Shown here one piece after another: positions 7,653 through 16,581 of a DNA stretch of 64,000 nt. Made by a program: the position numbers and the translations under genes. Each line of letters begins with the position of its first letter. Position 1 is the stretch's first letter. Below the pieces are notes generated by a model. It was not told the DNA's origin. It searched no databases and saw only the letters and a list, made by a program, of their open reading frames with translations. This DNA comes from Chthoniobacter flavus Ellin428 (GTDB lineage Bacteria; Verrucomicrobiota; Verrucomicrobiia; Chthoniobacterales; Chthoniobacteraceae), in assembly GCF_000173075.1 (NCBI RefSeq), contig NZ_ABVL01000001.1:310001-374000 (forward strand), read 5' to 3'.

Positions 7653-8581
7653 AAAATTGCAAAGCCATCCTCCCGCTGCTCGGCGCCGCCGTGCTCCTGC
7701 TGGCGATTTTCCGTGCGCTGGCGCCCGCCTTTCTCAGCGGCAGCAATCTGCTCGATCTCGCCCAGCAGATTTCCGTGAATGCCATCCTCGCCTTCGGAAT
7801 GACGCTGGTGATTCTTTCCGGCGGAATCGATCTCTCCGTGGGTGCCCTGCTGGCGCTGGGCGGGACGGCCGCCGCCGCGATCCTGCCGGCGGGTGGATTC
7901 ATCGCCGCGCTGGCTGCGGGCATTGGCGTGGGCGCGCTCTTCGGTCTGGGGAACGGGCTGGTGACGGCTCGGACGCGGATTCCACCGTTCATCGTGACGC
8001 TGGCCACCATGCTCGTCGCGCGCGGTTGCGCGCTACGCTTCAACGAGGGCCGCCCGATGAGCATCGCGCTCACCCAGGAAACCTTTCTCGCTCTCGGTAA
8101 TAGCCGCTGCGCCGGAGTGCCGCTGCCGGCCATTTTCATGGGCGCGCTCTTTGTCCTGGGCAGCGGGCTGCTGCACCGCACGCGCTACGGCCAGCATCTC
8201 TACGCGATGGGCGGCAGCCGCGAGGCGGCGCGTTTCACCGGCATCGGCGTCGCACGCGTGGAAGTCATCGCCTATGTGCTCTGTGGCGCGTTGGCGGGAG
8301 TCGCGGGGCTGATCCAGACCGCGCAGCTTTACAGTGCGGAACCGGCCAGCGGCCAGGGCTTCGAGCTCAATGCCATCGCCGCCGCCGCCGTAGGGGGAGC
8401 GAGTTTCAAGGGCGGACGCGGTACGATGCTGGGCACGCTGCTCGGCGCGATTATCATCGGCATTCTCGACAAGGGTCTCAACCAGGCAGGCGTGCATTTT
8501 TCTTTTCAGTATATGGTCAAGGGCGCTGTCATTCTCGCCGCCGTGGGCAGCGACGTGTGGCGGCGCAAGGAGACTCGATGA
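7649..8581 (+). CDS. Ribose-type sugar ABC importer, permease
   Basis: 310 residues, strongly hydrophobic with about 8-10 membrane segments, of the RbsC (BPD_transp_2) family. The family segment IDLSVGALLALGG appears near residue 60 and an EAARFTGIGV cytoplasmic loop that contacts the ATPase near 192; SGQGFELNAIAAAAVGGASFKGGRGT near the C-terminus is also characteristic. Overlaps the ATPase gene by four bases and is followed 32 bases later by the binding lipoprotein. Confidence 0.92.
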   Translation: MKNCKAILPLLGAAVLLLAIFRALAPAFLSGSNLLDLAQQISVNAILAFGMTLVILSGGIDLSVGALLALGGTAAAAILPAGGFIAALAAGIGVGALFGLGNGLVTARTRIPPFIVTLATMLVARGCALRFNEGRPMSIALTQETFLALGNSRCAGVPLPAIFMGALFVLGSGLLHRTRYGQHLYAMGGSREAARFTGIGVARVEVIAYVLCGALAGVAGLIQTAQLYSAEPASGQGFELNAIAAAAVGGASFKGGRGTMLGTLLGAIIIGILDKGLNQAGVHFSFQYMVKGAVILAAVGSDVWRRKETR

Positions 8582-8613
8582 ATTCCGCAATGCCCTCCAA
8601 CAGCTGACACGCC

Positions 8614-9597
8614 ATGAACCGACAGCCCGCCGCCTTTCTTTCTTCCGCCCGCCGCCCGCCGTTTCCATTTTTGCGCCGGCTCCTCCTGTGTAGCCTCATC
8701 GTGCTGGTGGGCTGCGAAAAGAAGCCCGCGCCGGACACTGCCGGAGCGGCGGGGAGCCGGTTCTTCGCCGTCTCGTTCCAGACGCTGAACAATCCGTTTT
8801 TTGTCGATTTGAACGACGGCCTGAAGCAGGTGATCGACGAGCACGGAGATCGTCTGGTCACGCTCGATGCGCAATTCAGCAGCCTCAAGCAAAAGAACGA
8901 TTTGAGCGACGTGATTGAGCAGAAGCCCGCGGCCATCTTTCTCAATCCGGTGAACTGGGAAAGCGTGCGGGCGACACTCATCGCGGCGCGAAACGCCAAA
9001 ATTCCCGTCATCGTCGTGGACGCGCCGGTGCCCGACGCAGACCTCGTGCTCGCGCAGGTGGCGAGCGACAACGTGGCGGCCGGCCGCCTCGCCGCCCAGG
9101 CCCTCGGCGATGCGCGGCCGCAGGCGAAGGTCGCCATCCTCCAGTACAGCGTGAACAAAGCCTGCGTCGATCGCGTGGCCGGCTTCACCGACGTGCTCGC
9201 GAAGAGTTTCCCTGGCGCCACCATCATCGCCCGACAGGACGTCAAGGGCACCAGCGAGGCCACTCGCCCCGTGATGCGCGATCTGCTGGGACGTTTTCCC
9301 GATTTGGATGCGGTCTTTCCGATCAACGATCCCGGCGCCATCGGCTGCGTGTCCGCCATCGATGCCGCGGGACGCAGCGGCAAAGTCCTCGTGGTCACGG
9401 TGGACGGATCGCGCGAGGCGGCGCAGTTCATTCTCAACGGCGGTATCCACAGCACCTCGGCGCAGTTCCCGAAAAAGATCGGGAGCCTCGCCGCCGGGGC
9501 CGCCTACGACCATCTCGCGGGGAAGCCAGTGGACAAGGAAATCAAAGTGCCGGTGACCCTGGTCACCAAGGCGAACGCGGCGGAATTTGTGAAATGA
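8614..9597 (+). CDS. Ribose-type sugar ABC importer, substrate-binding lipoprotein
   Basis: 327 residues of the RbsB periplasmic-binding family. An N-terminal signal ends in the lipobox LVGC with C34 as the lipidation site, so the protein is membrane-anchored rather than free. Family segments include AVSFQTLNNPFFVDLNDGL near residue 50, DVIEQKPAAIFLNPVNWE, DAVFPINDPGAIG and VVTVDGSREAAQ. Third gene of the importer operon. No strong terminator was found in the 136 bases after it. Confidence 0.9.
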   Translation: MNRQPAAFLSSARRPPFPFLRRLLLCSLIVLVGCEKKPAPDTAGAAGSRFFAVSFQTLNNPFFVDLNDGLKQVIDEHGDRLVTLDAQFSSLKQKNDLSDVIEQKPAAIFLNPVNWESVRATLIAARNAKIPVIVVDAPVPDADLVLAQVASDNVAAGRLAAQALGDARPQAKVAILQYSVNKACVDRVAGFTDVLAKSFPGATIIARQDVKGTSEATRPVMRDLLGRFPDLDAVFPINDPGAIGCVSAIDAAGRSGKVLVVTVDGSREAAQFILNGGIHSTSAQFPKKIGSLAAGAAYDHLAGKPVDKEIKVPVTLVTKANAAEFVK

Positions 9598-9681
9598 GCC
9601 ACGCCGATCCCATGCCAGTGGGCGACGGCTGGCTCAACGAAGACTAAAAGACCCAAGTCGGAGGGGAACGATTTTCGTTGA

Positions 9682-9719
9682 GAGGGAGATTCCATAATCC
9701 CTCCAACTTGCTTAGTATG
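9682..9719 (+). promoter_or_regulatory. Inverted repeat and TTAGTATG motif upstream of the Rrf2 gene
   Basis: GAGGGA (9682-9687) and TCCCTC (9698-9703) form an inverted repeat, followed by CTTAGTATG at 9711-9719, 15 bases before the regulator start. A reverse-complement-like CATACTAAA lies upstream of the DUF2292/sulfate genes at 12420-12428. It could be an autoregulatory operator or a promoter element. Confidence 0.35.
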
Positions 9720-9733
9720 CGATTGTTCCACCT

Positions 9734-10363
9734 ATGAAACTCTCCAAACGCGGCGAATATGCCCTGCGTGCTCTCATCGACTTCGGCATTGCTTACGAGC
9801 TCGGCCGGCCCCTGTTGAAGATCGGAGAGTTGGTGGAAAAAGAGCGCCTGCCAGTGAAATTTCTCGAGCAGATACTCACCCAATTGCGCGGTGCCGGTTA
9901 CATCGAGACAAAGAGGGGGAAGGCCGGCGGCTACTTCCTCGCCAAGCCGCCGAAGCAGATCAGCCTCGGGCAGGTGATCCGCCTCATCGATGGCCCGCTC
10001 GCGCCGATTTCCTGCGTCAGCGTCACCGCTTACGAGCGTTGCAGCTGCCCGGATGAAGCGCACTGTGGCCTGCGCATGCTCATGCTCGATGTGCGCAACG
10101 CCATCGCCCGCATCCTCGATCGCTACGTGTTGGGTGACGTGGTGGACATCACGCTGCGCAAAATGCGCCGCGACAACGTGCCCATCCCTTTCATCGTGGA
10201 AAAGCTGCTTGGCCCTTCCACGCCGCGCAGCGGAGAGCCGGGCTTTGTGGATGACTTTCCGCTCGGCGGATTTCTCGCCGAACTGGAGGAGTCGAAGTCG
10301 GACAAGGGAACGCGTCCGCCGGCGCGGCCGAAGGCCAGGGGAAAAGCGCCCGGGAAAAAATAG
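9734..10363 (+). CDS. Rrf2-family transcriptional regulator, probable sulfur-assimilation regulator
   Basis: 209 residues. Residues 1-85 are an Rrf2 winged helix (KLSKRGEYALRALIDFG, LPVKFLEQILTQLRGAGYI, RGKAGGYFLAKPP). Cysteines C94, C103, C105 and C111 lie where IscR-like members bind an Fe-S cluster, though CymR-like members act without one. Residues ~150-209 are an extra Lys/Arg/Pro-rich tail not usual in the family. The next genes are a porin, a DUF2292 protein and sulfate uptake genes, so control of sulfate uptake is the likely job. Fe-S ligation is inferred. Confidence 0.85.
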   Translation: MKLSKRGEYALRALIDFGIAYELGRPLLKIGELVEKERLPVKFLEQILTQLRGAGYIETKRGKAGGYFLAKPPKQISLGQVIRLIDGPLAPISCVSVTAYERCSCPDEAHCGLRMLMLDVRNAIARILDRYVLGDVVDITLRKMRRDNVPIPFIVEKLLGPSTPRSGEPGFVDDFPLGGFLAELEESKSDKGTRPPARPKARGKAPGKK

Positions 10364-10518
10364 CGCTTGTAAAGTATACCGACTAAGTAGATAAGAAAAA
10401 CGCCTGCGTTTCGCGGGCTTCGTTTTGCCCACCATTTCCGTGGAGGCATTGACCTTACGCACCCACTTCGGGCCGCGCCACCGGACCTCCGGCGGCGGTC
10501 TTTGTCTTCCAAGGAAAC
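10364..10518 (+). promoter_or_regulatory. Upstream region of the porin gene
   Basis: The AT-rich AGTATACCGACTAAGTAGAT at 10373-10392 contains AGTAT and CTAAGTAG words related to the TTAGTATG/CATACTAA motifs near the regulator and the sulfate genes. AAGGA at 10511-10515 is a good Shine-Dalgarno sequence but lies only three bases from the ATG. The remainder is GC-rich without a gene. Confidence 0.35.
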
Positions 10519-12303
10519 ATGACGCAAAACATTTCTCAGCGCAGCGCCGGCCTGCGCCACCTGCCCACCGGTTTCGGTCTTGCCATCGTCGCGACTGCTC
10601 TGGTCGCCACCGCCTCGCTCTCCCGCGCCCAGGATTCCGGCGCGCTCATCGACAAGCTCGTGCAAAAGGGCATCCTCAGCAGCAAGGACGCGGATGAAGT
10701 CCGCACGGAAATCCAGCAGGACGCTGCCCAATCCCAGATCGGCAAGATCGCTCTGAGCAACTCGGTCACGCAATTGCGGCTCTACGGCGACCTGCGCCTG
10801 CGCTGGCAGTACAATGATTCACAGCAGCAAATTCCGGACGGCAACAATGTGAGCCAGCAGTCACGCTGGCGCTATCGGTTGCGGCTCAATGCCGACTGGC
10901 AACTCGGGAATGATTGGTTCGCGGGCGTGCAGTTGCAGACCGGGCAGGCCGCCGACTCGGGCAACCAAACTTACAGCAACGGCTTCAACAACGATTCCAT
11001 CTTCATCTCCCGCGCCTTCCTCGGCTACCAAAACGACTGGCTGAAGATCATTGCGGGCAAACAGGCCAATCCGTTTTACACCACCGATCTGGTCTGGGAT
11101 CCGGACATCAATCCGGCGGGCCTGACCGAGACGATTGCGTTACACAAGATGCCGCTCTTTGGCGGTTCAGCGGGGCCGGATGGCAAGGACGGCATCTCCG
11201 TGCCGACGCATGTTTCTCCGTGGGAAGCCACGCTGGTCGCCGGTCAGTTCATTTTCGGCGACAACAACGAGTTCAGCAATACTGGCGACCTCAGCAGCGA
11301 CCCGTGGATCTTCGATGAGCAGCTCATCGTGAAATACAATTTCAACAAGGATACCAGCGTCACTTTCGCGCCTGGTTTCCTCGTGGAATCGGCCGGCCAT
11401 GTGTCGGGGGCGCTCGATTCGCTTCCGTTTACGGACGCGGGCGCGATCAGCAGCGGGACAACGGCGGTGCAGACCACCGTGCAGAATGCGAACCAGGTGC
11501 AGATTTCCTATGACGCGAAGGGTGTGCCGACCAAGACGATCACCCCGCTGACCACGACCACGACCACGCAAACGACGATCACCCCGAACAACCGGACTGT
11601 CGGTTCGGCCACGGTCAGCGGACCGCGGACGATTACCTCGACCGCGGCATCCGGACGGAATGGAGGAGTGATTACCCTGACGGGCAAGGCTTCGGGGCTG
11701 GCGACGGATCCGTCCAAGGCCAATCAAACCACCACCAGCGTTCAGACCACGCAGAAGCAGACCGTTTCGACGACGAACAATGTCACCTTGCCGGGCATCA
11801 CTGGTGAGACCCGCGCGCTGCACATTCTCACCGCGCCGGGTGACATTTCCTTCAAGCTCGGAGGGATCAAGACGAAGCTCTACTGGGATGTGGCCTATAA
11901 CTTGAGCGGCCGCGATCGCTTCGACAACGTCTACGAGCTCAAGGACTTTGGCAGCCGTCCCTACAAGACGCGCGACGGACTGTCCTGGCTCGTCGGCCTG
12001 CAGCTGGGTGAGACCAAGAAGAAGGGCGACTGGCAGGCCTACATCAACTACCGCGAGGTGGGCATCGCTTCCATCGATCCCAATCTGAACGACTCGGACT
12101 TTGGGTTGAGTGCGTTGAACACGCGTGGCTTCAAAATCGGCCTGGCCTATGCGCTCACCGATTTCGTGGTCCTGAATGCCACCGGCTACATCACCTGGAA
12201 CCTCGACGACAATCTCTACGGCGGACGCGCCACCAGCGCGGGGGGCATCGCCCCTTACAACGCGGCCAACGAGGTGCAGCTCGACGTGAACATCAAGTTC
12301 TAG
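10519..12303 (+). CDS. Putative outer-membrane porin with Thr-rich insert
   Basis: 594 residues: signal peptide (cleavage near ASLSRAQD, about residue 37), a short periplasmic helix region (LVQKGILSSKDADEVRTEI), then alternating beta-strands typical of a putative porin barrel (LRLYGDLRLRWQYN, WRYRLRLNADWQLGNDW, WLKIIAGKQANPF). The C-terminus ends in a barrel strand with terminal Phe (VQLDVNIKF), the usual assembly signal. Residues ~300-425 are a Thr/Ser/Gly-rich low-complexity insert with a TTTTTTQTT run, probably a surface loop. Position between the Rrf2 regulator and sulfate genes suggests sulfur-compound entry, an inference. Confidence 0.75.
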   Translation: MTQNISQRSAGLRHLPTGFGLAIVATALVATASLSRAQDSGALIDKLVQKGILSSKDADEVRTEIQQDAAQSQIGKIALSNSVTQLRLYGDLRLRWQYNDSQQQIPDGNNVSQQSRWRYRLRLNADWQLGNDWFAGVQLQTGQAADSGNQTYSNGFNNDSIFISRAFLGYQNDWLKIIAGKQANPFYTTDLVWDPDINPAGLTETIALHKMPLFGGSAGPDGKDGISVPTHVSPWEATLVAGQFIFGDNNEFSNTGDLSSDPWIFDEQLIVKYNFNKDTSVTFAPGFLVESAGHVSGALDSLPFTDAGAISSGTTAVQTTVQNANQVQISYDAKGVPTKTITPLTTTTTTQTTITPNNRTVGSATVSGPRTITSTAASGRNGGVITLTGKASGLATDPSKANQTTTSVQTTQKQTVSTTNNVTLPGITGETRALHILTAPGDISFKLGGIKTKLYWDVAYNLSGRDRFDNVYELKDFGSRPYKTRDGLSWLVGLQLGETKKKGDWQAYINYREVGIASIDPNLNDSDFGLSALNTRGFKIGLAYALTDFVVLNATGYITWNLDDNLYGGRATSAGGIAPYNAANEVQLDVNIKF

Positions 12304-12327
12304 ATCGAGAGCGACAGCGTGGGAATC

Positions 12328-12359
12328 AGGCCCGGCGTCACGCCGGTGGCGCCGGGCCT
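12328..12359 (+). terminator. Strong hairpin after the porin gene
   Basis: AGGCCCGGCG (12328-12337) pairs perfectly over 10 bp with CGCCGGGCCT (12350-12359), 25 bases after the porin stop. No T-run follows, so rho-independent termination is uncertain, but the stem is very stable. Confidence 0.5.
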
Positions 12360-12419
12360 CCCCTCGCGACGCGTTTATGTCACACGCTCCGGAAAAACCT
12401 CTTGCCAACTGAATTAACA

Positions 12420-12455
12420 CATACTAAATCAATCTCTATTATACAACTAGAGATT
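12420..12455 (+). promoter_or_regulatory. Perfect palindrome upstream of DUF2292/sulfate genes
   Basis: AATCTCTA (12431-12438) and TAGAGATT (12448-12455) are perfect 8-base inverted arms with a 9-base AT-rich spacer, ending 15 bases before the DUF2292 start. CATACTAAA directly precedes it. In a GC-rich region this AT-rich palindrome is a good operator candidate for the neighbouring Rrf2 regulator. Confidence 0.5.
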
Positions 12456-12470
12456 AATCCGCCGCATCCT

Positions 12471-12701
12471 ATGTCCAATTCCGCCGCTTCTTCCCGCCGC
12501 CCCGCTCAAACCGCGGGTGACGCGACCGAATCCGCCGAGGAAACCGCTGTTGCGGCTCCGTGGGTTGCGGTCGTCACCGAAAAGGTCAGGTCCATGCGCT
12601 ACGGCATCGTTCAGATCGTCGTGCACGATTCCAAGGTCGTGCAGATCGAACGGACGGAGCGCACCCGGTTCGACATTCCGCAATCCACGGGCCAGCGCTA
12701 A
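12471..12701 (+). CDS. DUF2292 (YezD-like) small protein
   Basis: 76 residues from ATG 12471; an upstream extension reads through the palindrome and is rejected. The C-terminal half matches the DUF2292 pattern: [19 protein letters not shown] followed by [14 protein letters not shown]. The family has no proven biochemical role, but members sit beside sulfate or sulfur-assimilation genes in many bacteria, as here. The N-terminal ~35 residues are a low-complexity Ser/Ala/Glu leader. Probably first gene of the sulfate-uptake transcript. Confidence 0.85.
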   Translation: MSNSAASSRRPAQTAGDATESAEETAVAAPWVAVVTEKVRSMRYGIVQIVVHDSKVVQIERTERTRFDIPQSTGQR

Positions 12702-12805
12702 GGCCGCTCAATCCTCTTTCCACCCCGGGGCAAGGCTTTCGCGATGCTCTCGTCCTCGCAAAAACCACCGAAACCGCCACTGCCAACCCTGAACCTGATA
12801 TCCGC

Positions 12806-13803
12806 ATGATCCTAAAATCGCTTCTCGCTTCCCTCGCCGCCACCCTCAGCCTGGCTTCGCTCGCGTCCGCGGAGACGGTGACTTTGCTCAACGTCTCCTA
12901 CGATCCCACCCGCGAATTTTACCAGGAGTTCAACGCCGCCTTTGCGAAACACTACAAGGGGGAGACCGGCAAGGATGTGAACGTGAAACAATCGCATGGC
13001 GGCTCCGGCAAACAGGCGCGGGCGGTGATCGATGGCCTGGACGCCGACGTGGTGACTCTCGGGTTGGCCTACGATATCGACGCCATCGCCGCAAAAGCCG
13101 GGCTGCTCAGTAAAGATTGGGCCAACAAGCTGCCGGACAACAGCGCGCCCTATACCTCCACGATCGTCTTCCTGGTGCGCAAGGGAAACCCCAAGGGCAT
13201 CAAGGATTGGGACGATCTCATCAAGCCCGGCGTGAAGGTGATCGTGCCGAACCCGAAGACCTCCGGCGGTGCCCGTTGGGCGTATCTGGCTGCCTGGGGG
13301 CAGGTGCTGGCGCGTGGGGGCGATGATGCCAAAGCCAGGGCCTATGTGGCGGATCTCTATAAACACGTGCCGGTGCTGGACTCCGGGGCGCGTGGCTCGA
13401 CGACCACTTTCGCGCAGCGCCGCGTCGGTGATGTATTGCTGTCCTGGGAAAACGAGGCGTATCTCGCGTTGAAGGAATTCGGCGCGGACAAATTTGAGAT
13501 CGTGAATCCGTCGGTGAGCATCTCGCCGAGCCGCCCGTGGCGGTAGTGGACAAGGTGGTAGACAAGCATGGAACCCGAGCGGTCGCGGAGGCCTACCTGA
13601 AATATCTCTACTCGCCCGAGGGGCAGGACATTGCCGGGAAGAACTATTATCGCCCGCGGAATACCGAGGCGGCGACGAAATGGGCGCAGAATTTTGCCCC
13701 TATCAAGCTGTTCACCATCGATGAAAAGTTTGGTGGCTGGGCCAAAGCCCAGAAGACCCATTTCGATGACGGCGGTGTCTTCGACAGCATCTACAAGCCG
13801 TAG
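12806..13803 (+). pseudogene. sbp: Sulfate-binding protein, split by a one-base deletion
   Basis: Periplasmic sulfate-binding component of the CysTWA importer. ATG 12806 opens a signal peptide (cleavage after SLASA), then family text [49 protein letters not shown] and [10 protein letters not shown]. There the frame breaks: it ends SPSRPWR-stop at 13546, while the other frame continues [20 protein letters not shown] to TAG at 13801-13803 with a normal C-terminus. Adding one C near 13521 (ATCTCGCC to ATCCTCGCC) restores the expected [16 protein letters not shown]. Full length would be ~332 residues. A sequencing error is more likely than a true mutation. Confidence 0.88.
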
Positions 13804-13836
13804 CCGCGAACCGTTTGATCGAGAGAAATTTCCATC

Positions 13837-14697
13837 ATGGCCACCACGACGATTCCTGAACTGATGAAGCAAATTGATTCGAGGACGAACGAGGACTTCA
13901 CGCCGTCCCTCGCGCAGAGAAACTCGATCAAGAAACTGCTGTTGCCGCTCTTCCTGCAGGTCGGCACCACGGCCCAGTCGTTGCGCGCCGATTCCGCGGG
14001 CTTCTGGCATGTGGGCGAGGAGCGTTACTGGTTGCCGCGCCTGGTTTTCCGCGGCGCGCAGGAGACCGGCGAGGAGACGATCCGGTTGGCCATCTTCGCT
14101 GGCTTGCACGGCGATGAGCCGGCGGGCGTGCACGCGCTCGTGGATTTGCTCCGCGTGCTGGAGGCTGACCCATTCATGGGACGCGCCTATCGCATCCACA
14201 TCTATCCGCTGTGCAATCCCACGGGATTCGAGGATGGGACGCGGCACTCCCGCAGCGGGGCGGACCTGAACCGCGAATTCTGGCGCGGCTCGCTGGAGCC
14301 GGAGGTGGCGATCATCGAGCGCGAGCTGCTCCTGAATAAATTCCACGGCATCATCTCGCTGCATTCGGATGACACCAGCGATGGCGTCTATGGTTTCGTG
14401 CGCGGCGCGACGCTCACCCAGCATCTCATGAAACCTGCCCTGGCGGCAGCAGAGGCGGCGCTGCCGGTGAACCAGGCGGCGATCATCGACGGCTTTCACG
14501 CGGTCGAGGGGATCATTCACACCGCCTATGACGGGATCCTGACAGCGCCTCCGGGAACGACGCCCGCGCCTTTCGAAATCATCCTCGAGTCGCCGCATCA
14601 CGCGCCGATGGATTTGCAGCGCCAGGCCTTCGTTTTGGCGCTCGAGCAGATCCTGCGTCACTACCGCCGCATGATTTCCTACGCCGCGAATCTCTAA
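13837..14697 (+). CDS. M14-type zinc carboxypeptidase / succinylglutamate desuccinylase-aspartoacylase family protein
   Basis: 286 residues. Zinc ligands are visible: H and E in [15 protein letters not shown] near residue 92, and the third His in GIISLHSDD near 171. DLNREFW near 145 supplies the Asn-Arg pair typical of M14 enzymes, and [12 protein letters not shown] near 249 could hold the catalytic Glu. Such enzymes hydrolyse amide bonds of small acyl or peptide substrates. No signal peptide, so cytoplasmic. It lies between the sulfate-binding protein gene and cysT, two bases from cysT, so it is in the sulfate operon. Substrate unknown; release of a sulfur compound is speculation. Confidence 0.75.
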   Translation: MATTTIPELMKQIDSRTNEDFTPSLAQRNSIKKLLLPLFLQVGTTAQSLRADSAGFWHVGEERYWLPRLVFRGAQETGEETIRLAIFAGLHGDEPAGVHALVDLLRVLEADPFMGRAYRIHIYPLCNPTGFEDGTRHSRSGADLNREFWRGSLEPEVAIIERELLLNKFHGIISLHSDDTSDGVYGFVRGATLTQHLMKPALAAAEAALPVNQAAIIDGFHAVEGIIHTAYDGILTAPPGTTPAPFEIILESPHHAPMDLQRQAFVLALEQILRHYRRMISYAANL

Positions 14698-14698
14698 A

Positions 14699-15664
14699 AT
14701 GTCTGCACTCCCTTCGCCAAAGACCAAACGCGTTTTGCCGGGTTTCGGAATCTCGCTCGGATACACGCTGCTGTACCTGAGTTTGATCGTGCTCATTCCG
14801 GTGAGTGCCTTGTTCTTCAAGGCGTCGGGCATGGGTTGGGAGGCCTTTTGGAGCGCGGTTTCCGCGCCCCGGGTGGTGGCTTCCTATAAACTGAGCATCG
14901 GTGCTTCGCTGGCCGCGGCGACGATCAATGCGGTGGCGGGATTGCTCGTGGCCTGGGTGTTGGTGCGCTACCGGTTTCCGGGTAAGCGACTGGTCGATTC
15001 ATTGGTCGATCTGCCGTTTGCGCTCCCGACCGCCGTGGCCGGTATCGCGCTTACGACCATTTATGCGCCGACGGGTTGGATCGGCCGCTGGCTGACGGCG
15101 GATGGTCTGAAGCAATTGATCCATGCGCCGCTCGGCATCGTCGATGCCATCCTGGCCCATGCGGGTAGTGCCTTCACGACCGTGCCGTTCGCCCAGTGGT
15201 TGGAGCGGTTCATTCCCGAGGACGGAATCCAGACCGCCTTCTCTCCGCTCGGCGTGACCATCGCGCTGACCTTCATCAGCCTGCCCTTTGTCGTGCGCAC
15301 CGTGCAACCGGTGCTCGAGGATCTGAATCCGGAATTGGAGCAAGCCGCGGCGACCCTCGGCGCCAATCGCCTGACCACCTTCTGGCGGGTCATTTTGCCA
15401 GAGATCTGGCCCGCGCTGCTCACCGGCTTCGCCCTCGCCTTTGCCCGGGCCATCGGGGAATACGGTTCGGTGGTTTTCATATCCGGCAACATGCCGATGA
15501 AAACGGAGATCACGCCGCTGATCATCATCACGAAGTTGGAGCAGTTCGATTACCGCGGGGCGGCGGCGGTCGCAGTGGTGATGCTGCTCATTTCCTTCAC
15601 GATGCTGCTCGTCATCAACCTGCTGCAGCGCCTGTCCTCGCAGCGCTTCGCCGCTCCCCTTTGA
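14699..15664 (+). CDS. cysT: Sulfate ABC transporter permease CysT
   Basis: 321 residues with about six membrane spans. Recognisable CysT/CysU segments: [26 protein letters not shown] at the N-terminus (in pieces), [22 protein letters not shown] near 102, and the EAA-type loop [25 protein letters not shown] near 217, which contacts CysA. Forms the channel with CysW. Only one base separates its start from the preceding stop. An internal stretch near residues 142-165 ([21 protein letters not shown]) is longer than in E. coli CysT. Confidence 0.93.
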   Translation: MSALPSPKTKRVLPGFGISLGYTLLYLSLIVLIPVSALFFKASGMGWEAFWSAVSAPRVVASYKLSIGASLAAATINAVAGLLVAWVLVRYRFPGKRLVDSLVDLPFALPTAVAGIALTTIYAPTGWIGRWLTADGLKQLIHAPLGIVDAILAHAGSAFTTVPFAQWLERFIPEDGIQTAFSPLGVTIALTFISLPFVVRTVQPVLEDLNPELEQAAATLGANRLTTFWRVILPEIWPALLTGFALAFARAIGEYGSVVFISGNMPMKTEITPLIIITKLEQFDYRGAAAVAVVMLLISFTMLLVINLLQRLSSQRFAAPL

Positions 15665-15668
15665 TCCT

Positions 15669-16557
15669 ATGGCCGGCACCGTCACACTTCGCGCGCCGAT
15701 TACGGCGCCAACTCCTTCCACGAGAACCATCGCTTCGCCACGCTGGTTCCATTGGGCATTGATCGGGAGCACGTTGCTGTTTCTCGTGCTGTTCCTTTTC
15801 CTGCCGCTGGCCGCGGTTTTCGTGGAGGCGTTTCGCAAGGGTTCGGAAGCGTTCTTCGCCTCCTTTCACGATGAGGATGCGCGCTCCGCGATTCGCCTGA
15901 CGCTCACGGCGGCGGGCATTCGCCGTGCCGCTCAATATGGTCTTCGGCCTGGCGGCATCGTGGGCGATCGCCAAGTTCAATTTTCCCGGCAAGAGCCTGC
16001 TCATCTCGTTCATCGATCTGCCGTTCGCGGTGTCGCCGGTGATCTCGGGTCTCGTCTATGTGCTGCTCTTCGGCGCACAGGGTTGGTTTGGGCCGTGGCT
16101 GCGCGAGCACGATATCAAGATCATCTTCGCGGTGCCGGGGATCGTGCTGGCGACGGTCTTCGTGACCTTTCCTTTCGTCGCCCGGGAATTGATTCCGCTC
16201 ATGCAATCGCAAGGCAGCGAGGAAGAGCAGGCGGCGGTCAGCCTCGGCGCGAATGGCTGGCAGACTTTCTGGCACGTGACGCTGCCCAATGTGAAGTGGG
16301 CGCTGCTCTATGGAGTGATCCTGTGCAACGCCCGGGCGATGGGGGAATTCGGCGCGGTGTCCGTGGTGAGCGGGCACATCCGCGGCGAGACCAACACGCT
16401 GCCGCTGCACGTGGAGATTCTTTACAACGAATACAACTTCGTCGCGGCCTTTGCCTGCGCCTCGCTGCTCGCGCTGCTCGCCTTGGTGACGCTAGCGCTC
16501 AAGGCCATCGTCGAGGCGAAGTCTTCCCGCGCCGCGATTGAATCCAGCGTGCTGTGA
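15669..16557 (+). pseudogene. cysW: Sulfate ABC transporter permease CysW, split by a one-base insertion
   Basis: ATG 15669 starts a normal CysW N-terminus with one membrane span (WALIGSTLLFLVLFLFLPLAAVFVEAF) reaching [12 protein letters not shown]. The frame then turns to non-protein-like sequence, while another frame continues [21 protein letters not shown] and runs to TGA at 16555-16557 with all expected CysW features, including the [10 protein letters not shown] segment and the EAA loop [19 protein letters not shown]. One extra base near 15921 (ATTCGCCGTG for ATTGCCGTG) explains the break. Corrected length is ~295 residues. Likely functional in the organism if the indel is an assembly error. 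Confidence 0.9.
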
Positions 16558-16581
16558 TCGCGCACAAACCCGTCTATTCCC

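Noticed and set aside
6141..9597. Assigning the importer to ribose (rbsABC)
   Set aside because: Family membership is clear but the substrate cannot be read from sequence; no ribokinase or ribose-specific gene is nearby.
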